Positions 15,410 to 20,098 of a DNA stretch of 20,098 bases are shown here, piece by piece. The DNA lies in NCBI GenBank assembly GCA_039810605.1, contig JBDHXH010000055.1, forward strand, positions 1 to 20,098, in the 5' to 3' direction. The notes below the pieces were generated by a model. That model saw nothing but the letters and a program-made list of their open reading frames with translations, had not been told where the DNA came from and made no database searches. The position numbers and the translations under genes were made by a program. Source of the stretch: JAGPCH01 sp039810605. Lineage in GTDB: Bacteria; Bacteroidota; Ignavibacteria; Tepidaquicellales; Tepidaquicellaceae. Within the stretch, counting starts at the first letter, position 1; each line of letters begins with the position of its first letter.

Positions 15410-16783
15410 TTGAGGTATCCCTTTAAAAAATTTTTCAAAACAATTAACTCCCTTAAATTGAAAAAGCTAATACTATTGTTATCAATCATTTTTGCTTCCG
15501 ACATTCAGGCGCAGTGGACTGTGCTTAGCCAGATTCAAGGTGGTCCGCAGGTCAATTCAATTTCCGTAGTAAATCAAAATGTGATGTGGGTCTGCTGTGA
15601 TGCAGGCACAGTATTCAGATCGGTAAACGGAGGCGTAAACTGGACACTAAAGAACACAGGTCTACCTGCTGTAAATTACCAGTGTACTTCCGCTATGGAC
15701 AGTTTGAATTGTTGGGTCGGAGATGTCACAGGAAATATTTATCGAACATCTGATGGTGGTACAAGCTGGACATTGCAGTTATCCCAGTCTAACAGCTTTT
15801 CCGACGGCATCAAAATGTTTACAATGAATTACGGAATCTTCTACGGAGATCCTGTCGCATCGGGTCAGCCGTTTCAGTTGCGCTATACTACAAATGGCGG
15901 TACAAATTGGATTCAATCTCCTAACTCACCTTCGGGTCCGAGTGAATACGGAGTGGAACATGCGTGGGATTGGATTGATACCGGTACAGTTTGGGTCGGA
16001 ACGGCAAAGACAGTTTCCGGTGCAACTTCAGCGAGAATATTTAAAACGACATCAGGATTTGCAGGAGGTGTCTGGACCGCATCTACACTTAACGGAACAG
16101 GAACAAGTGAAGGACTATATTATCAGGCGGTTGCATTTACAGATGCAAATAACGGCCTCGCCGGTTCTAATAACAGTAACATCAGAAAAACCACAAACGG
16201 GGGAACAACCTGGTCAGTCGTTTCTAATCCTCCCGGATTGACTTCATTCGACTGCGAGGATTTCCATGGTTTTAAAAATGGTTCGGGACTTATCATGCTA
16301 AGTTTGAAAAGTATTGCAACAGGAAGTTCTTGCTATAAGACTACTGACCTTGGATTAAATTGGACGCAGGAGAATTTACCAGTATTAGGGGTTGCCAATG
16401 GAATGAATGAAATGGACTTCATCAATCAGTCGCTTGGATATTCATGCGGAACTACGGGACTTATCATGAGATATGGTTCGCCCTCTGCCGTTGTGCTGAA
16501 TAATAATGAGGTTCCTCACGGATATGAACTTGCGCAGAATTATCCCAATCCTTTCAATCCATCAACCAAGATTAATTTTTCCATTCCGCTTTCGTCAAAT
16601 GTTTCATTAAAATTATTTGATGCAACAGGAAAGGAAGTGGCTGCCTTAATTGATGAGTTCAAAGAAGTAGGAAACTATTCTTTTGAATTCAATGCAACTT
16701 CAAATTTGGTTTCAGGAATTTACTATTACAGATTGACTTCAGGCAATTTTACACAAACAAAAAAACTGGCGCTTATAAAATAA
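15410..16783 (+). CDS. Second YCF48/BNR-repeat exported protein with type IX sorting domain
   Basis: This 457-residue protein has a basic leader, a hydrophobic core (about 18-30) and a likely cleavage at DIQAQ (31-35). The propeller-type repeats RSVNGGVNW (70-78), RTSDGGTSW (112-120), YTTNGGTNW (159-167), KTTNGGTTW (260-268) and KTTDLGLNW (310-318) mark it as YCF48-like. A T9SS type A sorting domain runs from NYPNPFNPSTKINFSIP (377-393) to the end (KKLALIK). The body is related in kind to the protein at 11239-12561, but repeat spacing and loops differ, so it is a diverged paralogue or independent family member. The start is TTG at 15410: the reading frame has no ATG between the upstream stop (15386-15388) and the signal core. 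A later TTG could also serve, and no Shine-Dalgarno marks either. Confidence 0.87.
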   Translation: MRYPFKKFFKTINSLKLKKLILLLSIIFASDIQAQWTVLSQIQGGPQVNSISVVNQNVMWVCCDAGTVFRSVNGGVNWTLKNTGLPAVNYQCTSAMDSLNCWVGDVTGNIYRTSDGGTSWTLQLSQSNSFSDGIKMFTMNYGIFYGDPVASGQPFQLRYTTNGGTNWIQSPNSPSGPSEYGVEHAWDWIDTGTVWVGTAKTVSGATSARIFKTTSGFAGGVWTASTLNGTGTSEGLYYQAVAFTDANNGLAGSNNSNIRKTTNGGTTWSVVSNPPGLTSFDCEDFHGFKNGSGLIMLSLKSIATGSSCYKTTDLGLNWTQENLPVLGVANGMNEMDFINQSLGYSCGTTGLIMRYGSPSAVVLNNNEVPHGYELAQNYPNPFNPSTKINFSIPLSSNVSLKLFDATGKEVAALIDEFKEVGNYSFEFNATSNLVSGIYYYRLTSGNFTQTKKLALIK

Positions 16784-16784
16784 G

Positions 16785-16816
16785 TTAAAACTCCGGAGTT
16801 CATTTTGAAGTTTTAA
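16785..16816 (+). terminator. Hairpin after the second YCF48-like gene
   Basis: TTAAAACT (16785-16792) pairs with AGTTTTAA (16809-16816). A competing perfect 12-bp palindrome AACTCCGGAGTT (16789-16800) overlaps the left arm. It directly follows the stop codon. No strong T run follows, so it is a possible but weak terminator. Confidence 0.4.
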
Positions 16817-16938
16817 ATTGATATTTCCAAAGTGATACAAACAGATTTTATGGTTGTGTCACTTTCTTTCGTTCATTTTGGAATCTCCGATGCTTAATTT
16901 TACAAAAATAATTATTCAGAAATTCCATTTCCACTTGA

Positions 16939-17177
16939 AGCATTATAGATAGTCTCGGAAAGATATTTAATGTATCATCTCGAGACTTGATGGACTTAGA
17001 TCCGTATATAGCGTGGATTCGCTTGGGGAAAATAATCTGTGAACTGAACTGCATGGACCTATCTTAGACTTCTTACCTGAATCGCCCTCAAATACAATCT
17101 CACCCAAAGTTACTGAACAAAAATACGATTATTGGTTTTTAGATGATGAAGAAATCAGTTGGATACCGCTAATCTAA
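16939..17177 (+). pseudogene. Possible decayed gene fragment between the T9SS cargo and the restriction gene
   Basis: Two overlapping short frames read like protein. The first (16939-17067) includes SRDLMDLDPYIAWIRLGKII. The second (17043-17177) includes KVTEQKYDYWFLDDEEISWI and stops at TAA. Joining them needs one frame change near 17043-17067. The composition (acidic and aromatic clusters) looks less random than the surrounding AT-rich sequence. No family is recognised and chance is a real alternative. The stretch 17178-17303 is non-coding. Confidence 0.2.
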
Positions 17178-17178
17178 A

Positions 17179-17209
17179 TTTAAACCTGATTTAGTATTAT
17201 GTATATTTG
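17179..17209 (+). promoter_or_regulatory. Candidate Bacteroidota-type promoter for the restriction gene
   Basis: TATATTTG (17202-17209) matches the TAnnTTTG -7 element. TTTA (17179-17182) lies 19 nt upstream as a three-of-four match to the -33 box. The inferred leader is about 90 nt. Confidence 0.4.
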
Positions 17210-17243
17210 ATGTATTTTGAAGAATAGTTCATGTTGATGTATT
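17207..17243 (+). repeat. Direct repeat TTGATGTATT x2 overlapping the restriction gene promoter
   Basis: The 10-mer occurs at 17207-17216 and 17234-17243, 27 nt apart, about two and a half helical turns. The first copy overlaps the -7 element and the expected transcription start. This could be an operator, but two AT-rich 10-mers can also recur by chance. Confidence 0.35.
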
Positions 17244-17303
17244 ATTAAAAGAGTAACAAGTCCCCACACTTACTTAATGTTTCATGAAATCTCTAATTAA
17301 AGT

Positions 17304-20098
17304 ATGAAGTCTCCTATTTTAAATTCACCATACATAGAGCCAACACAGCATTTTGGTGCTAATGAGCGTGGCTTGACTGATGAAATAATTGAAAGCCGGA
17401 GACCAAGCAGTTTCTATATTCCGGTACCTCGTGCAAAGTCTAAGCAGGGAAAGATTGATTTTAATACGTCTGAAGGAGCGTTTGGCAGTGAGTTACAAAA
17501 GGAAAATGAATTCATAAATAAAGTTAGGGATAAAGTAAAACAATGGCGTGAAAGTGGTTATTCCGGCATTACGAAAACGTCCCGCGATCTGCTTTCATAT
17601 TGGCTCGATGATACAAGAGAAAATAAACTTTTTTTTTGTCAAATAGAAGCACTCGAAACACTTATATACATAAACGAAGTTGCGGAAAAGTCCGGTGAGA
17701 ATTGGATTATCAATGATTTGAAAAAAGCATCCAGTGAAGCAAACCCAGGGCTTTATCGACTGGCTTTCAAAATGGCAACAGGTTCGGGTAAAACAGTTGT
17801 CATGGCAATGATTATTGCTTATAACACATTGAACAAAATTCGATACCCAATGGACAGCCGGTTTACGGATACTTTTGCAATTATTACACCGGGCATTACT
17901 ATTCGAGACAGACTAAATGTATTGCTTCCCAATGATCAAAAAAATTATTATATGCAAAGAGATATTGTTTCATATCAAGATTTCGAGTTGTTGAAACAGG
18001 CAACCGTATTCATTACAAATTTTCATCAACTCGAACAAAGACAAAATCCACGATTTCAAGTCGGTGCAGTTATGAAAGCTGCGGGACTTTTGAAAGAAGA
18101 AGCAGTAAAGGAAAGTCCAAGTGCTATGATTACTCGGGCATTCAAAAGTATTTTAAACAAACCACGTGTTTTGATAATCAATGATGAAGCGCACCATTGC
18201 TACCGAGAAAAACCTACCGATGAAAAGTTAGCCGGAGAAGATAGAAAAGAAGCCGATGAAAACAACAAAGCAGCTCGCGTTTGGTTATCCGGCATAGAAG
18301 CATTATCAAAAAAAATGTCCATTAATGCTGTCATTGATCTATCGGCAACACCTTATTTCCTTCGCGGTTCGGGTTATCACGAAGGTACGATGTTTCCATG
18401 GACAGTGTATGATTTTTCTTTGCTCGATGCATTGGAATGTGGGGTGGTTAAGATTCCACGGTTGCCGGTTGAATCCGATACAATTTCTCAAGATGATGTT
18501 CCCGAATTCCGAAATTTATGGCTACATGTTTCCGACAAATTACCAAAAAAGGGTTTGAAGACAGGAGGCAAAGATTATTTGGCAGCCAATGTTTTACCTA
18601 CCAAACTCCAAGAAGCTCTTATGTCTCTTTATGGTAACTATGATCAAAAATATTATAAAAGATATTTGGAAGAGAAGAATAATAGCGAGAATGTAATGCC
18701 TCCAGTCATGATTGTTGTGTGCAACAACACAGCCGTGTCGGAGCTTGTGTATCGTTGGATTGCAGGCTTTGAAAGAGAAACTCCAAGCGGAAAAATAATT
18801 ATTGAAAAAGGCAATTTAGAGATTTTCAGAAATGAAGACGGTGTGAGATTTTACGATAAGCCGAATACTCTGATTATAGACAGCAGACAATTGGAAAGTG
18901 GAGAAAAGATCGATGAAAATTTTAAGAAAATATTTGCAAGTGAAATAGAAGATTTTCATAAAGAATACAAGAGAAGATTTCCGGGACGAGAAGAACCATC
19001 TGACGAGGAATTGCTTCGCGAAGTAATGAACACAGTTGGTAAGCCCGGGAAACTCGGAGAGAATATAAAGTGTGTAGTTTCTGTATCAATGCTTACCGAA
19101 GGATGGGATGTAAACACTGTTACTCATATTCTAGGAATACGGGCTTTCTCCACACAGCTTCTTTGTGAGCAGGTTGTAGGTAGAGCTTTACGACGAGTTG
19201 ATTACAGTGTTGATGAGTCTACCGGTTTATTATCGGAAGAATATGCCGAAGTATATGGTGTACCGTTTAACTTTTTGAAAGCAGGAGGAGATACAACAAC
19301 TAAGCCGCCAAAAGTTATTCATCGAGTCCACGCATTGCCGGATCGTGAGAAGTATGAAATCACTTTTCCACGAGTCGAAGGTTACAGGTATGAATTAAAC
19401 GAAACTAAACTTGCCGCAAAATTCACGGAGGAATCAAAAACAATTATCGAAAACGAACCAACAGAAGTAACTCTGGGCGGGGTTATTGGTGAAGAGACGA
19501 TTGAAACATTGGAGAAAATAAAAGAAAGAAGAGAAGGCGACGTAATAAATAGATTGCGCGTAGGATTACTTAAGTTATATTATAAGGATGCGGAAGGCAA
19601 CGAAAAATATTGGCTTGCTCCTCAACTACAGAGAATTGCGGAAGAATATGTAAAAAACCATGTAGTGTTAAAAGACCGAATGGTAATTGGATACTTAACT
19701 GTCGGAGAATATTTTTCCGGAGCACTGACTAAAATACAACAAGCAATTATTACAGAGAATCTGGGACAAGAAGGTAGTAAACAACTTCTCCCTGTTTTCA
19801 CTCCTTACGATACACTTGGTTCAACTCGTTTTGTTGATTTCATAACGACCAAGGAAGTTAGAGAAACAGTAAAGAGTCACATCAACTATGTAGTAGCCGA
19901 TACCGAAGAATGGGAACAAGGTGTCGCGAAAAGGTTGGAACAAATGTCCGAAGTTCTGGCTTATGTAAAAAATCAAAATATGGGATTTACTATTCCCTAC
20001 GAACACGAAGGAGTTGCTCACCATTATTTCCCGGATTTCATTGCTGTATTAGAAATGCCGGACAAAAGTAAACTCAATTTATTAATTGAAGTTACGGG
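17304..20098 (+). CDS. Type III-like restriction endonuclease, helicase-nuclease subunit (3' end outside window)
   Basis: The open frame covers 931 codons and runs off the right edge. The start region (MKSPILNSPYIEPTQHFG, then TDEIIESRRPSSFYIPVPR) resembles the restriction enzymes named BPTD_3080 family. Superfamily 2 helicase motifs are complete: Walker A ATGSGKT (158-164), motif II DEAH (294-297), motif III SAT (347-349), TEGWD, and motif VI QVVGRALRR (623-631). Near the edge HYFPDFIAV (Asp911) and LLIEVTG (Glu929) look like the PD-(D/E)xK nuclease core. The position of the usual lysine is Thr931, so either a nearby lysine substitutes or the site is altered. These enzymes use ATP to translocate on and cut foreign DNA, guided by a cognate adenine methyltransferase. 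No methyltransferase lies upstream. A stop codon lies two codons before the ATG, which fixes the start. The frame stays open through a T9 run at 17629-17637. Confidence 0.9.
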   Translation, partial: MKSPILNSPYIEPTQHFGANERGLTDEIIESRRPSSFYIPVPRAKSKQGKIDFNTSEGAFGSELQKENEFINKVRDKVKQWRESGYSGITKTSRDLLSYWLDDTRENKLFFCQIEALETLIYINEVAEKSGENWIINDLKKASSEANPGLYRLAFKMATGSGKTVVMAMIIAYNTLNKIRYPMDSRFTDTFAIITPGITIRDRLNVLLPNDQKNYYMQRDIVSYQDFELLKQATVFITNFHQLEQRQNPRFQVGAVMKAAGLLKEEAVKESPSAMITRAFKSILNKPRVLIINDEAHHCYREKPTDEKLAGEDRKEADENNKAARVWLSGIEALSKKMSINAVIDLSATPYFLRGSGYHEGTMFPWTVYDFSLLDALECGVVKIPRLPVESDTISQDDVPEFRNLWLHVSDKLPKKGLKTGGKDYLAANVLPTKLQEALMSLYGNYDQKYYKRYLEEKNNSENVMPPVMIVVCNNTAVSELVYRWIAGFERETPSGKIIIEKGNLEIFRNEDGVRFYDKPNTLIIDSRQLESGEKIDENFKKIFASEIEDFHKEYKRRFPGREEPSDEELLREVMNTVGKPGKLGENIKCVVSVSMLTEGWDVNTVTHILGIRAFSTQLLCEQVVGRALRRVDYSVDESTGLLSEEYAEVYGVPFNFLKAGGDTTTKPPKVIHRVHALPDREKYEITFPRVEGYRYELNETKLAAKFTEESKTIIENEPTEVTLGGVIGEETIETLEKIKERREGDVINRLRVGLLKLYYKDAEGNEKYWLAPQLQRIAEEYVKNHVVLKDRMVIGYLTVGEYFSGALTKIQQAIITENLGQEGSKQLLPVFTPYDTLGSTRFVDFITTKEVRETVKSHINYVVADTEEWEQGVAKRLEQMSEVLAYVKNQNMGFTIPYEHEGVAHHYFPDFIAVLEMPDKSKLNLLIEVT

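Noticed and set aside
16848..17054. 68-codon minus-strand frame after the second YCF48-like gene
   Set aside because: It has no ribosome site and no recognisable motif, and overlaps the possible relic on the other strand. Its basic, Phe/Ile-rich composition is typical of AT-rich non-coding sequence.
17629..17637. Possible frameshift at a run of nine T in the restriction gene
   Set aside because: The same reading frame continues on both sides and all later helicase motifs are in frame.
1..20098. CRISPR array, tRNA, rRNA or transposase
   Set aside because: No regularly spaced repeats, cloverleaf-like segments, rRNA-like sequence or transposase motifs were seen on reading both strands by eye. 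A dedicated scan could still find a short element.

Overview
The window suggests a low-GC Gram-negative bacterium of the Bacteroidota / Ignavibacteria / Chlorobi group. Three secreted proteins end in a type IX secretion (T9SS) sorting domain with the NFPNPFNP or NYPNPFNP opening that is typical of Ignavibacteria-like lineages. Several intergenic regions carry TAnnTTTG elements (the Bacteroidota-type -7 box), once with a well-placed TTTG -33 box. Some genes also have clear Shine-Dalgarno sequences, so initiation is mixed. No rRNA, tRNA, CRISPR array or transposase was seen.

Layout. Positions 1-263 are non-coding, with a perfect 15-bp hairpin and a 16-bp palindrome. Positions 264-4652 hold two abutting genes for secreted nucleases: an endonuclease I-type enzyme with fibronectin-like and lectin-like modules, then an endonuclease/exonuclease/phosphatase (EEP) enzyme. 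Both end in the same roughly 175-residue module with two dockerin-like calcium loops. Positions 4653-5064 are non-coding, with a nested inverted repeat, a hairpin and a candidate promoter. Positions 5065-7047 encode a KAP P-loop NTPase fused to TPR repeats. It is followed 43 nt later by a 1173-residue protein that joins a polytopic membrane region to a GMC-type FAD oxidoreductase (7091-10612). A well-formed promoter then drives a small exported cysteine-rich protein (10861-11175), which is separated by an attenuator-like hairpin from a YCF48/BNR-repeat T9SS cargo (11239-12561). Two minus-strand genes follow: an unrecognised T9SS cargo (12610-13680) and an exported thioredoxin-TPR protein (13861-14937). 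A second YCF48-like T9SS cargo (15410-16783) probably starts at TTG. After about 500 bp that may hold a decayed gene, the window ends inside a large Type III-like restriction helicase-nuclease (17304 to the edge).

Functional reading. Much of the window encodes envelope or extracellular functions: two nucleases that could work together on external nucleic acid, three T9SS cargos, a thioredoxin-like protein and a cysteine-rich exported peptide. The two likely defence-related genes are the restriction enzyme at the right edge and, more speculatively, the KAP-TPR NTPase. No methyltransferase partner for the restriction enzyme lies upstream, so it should be just beyond the right edge if the system is complete. 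The least ordinary items are the membrane-GMC fusion next to the KAP NTPase, the seven-cysteine exported peptide with its own control signals, and the nuclease pair sharing a C-terminal module.
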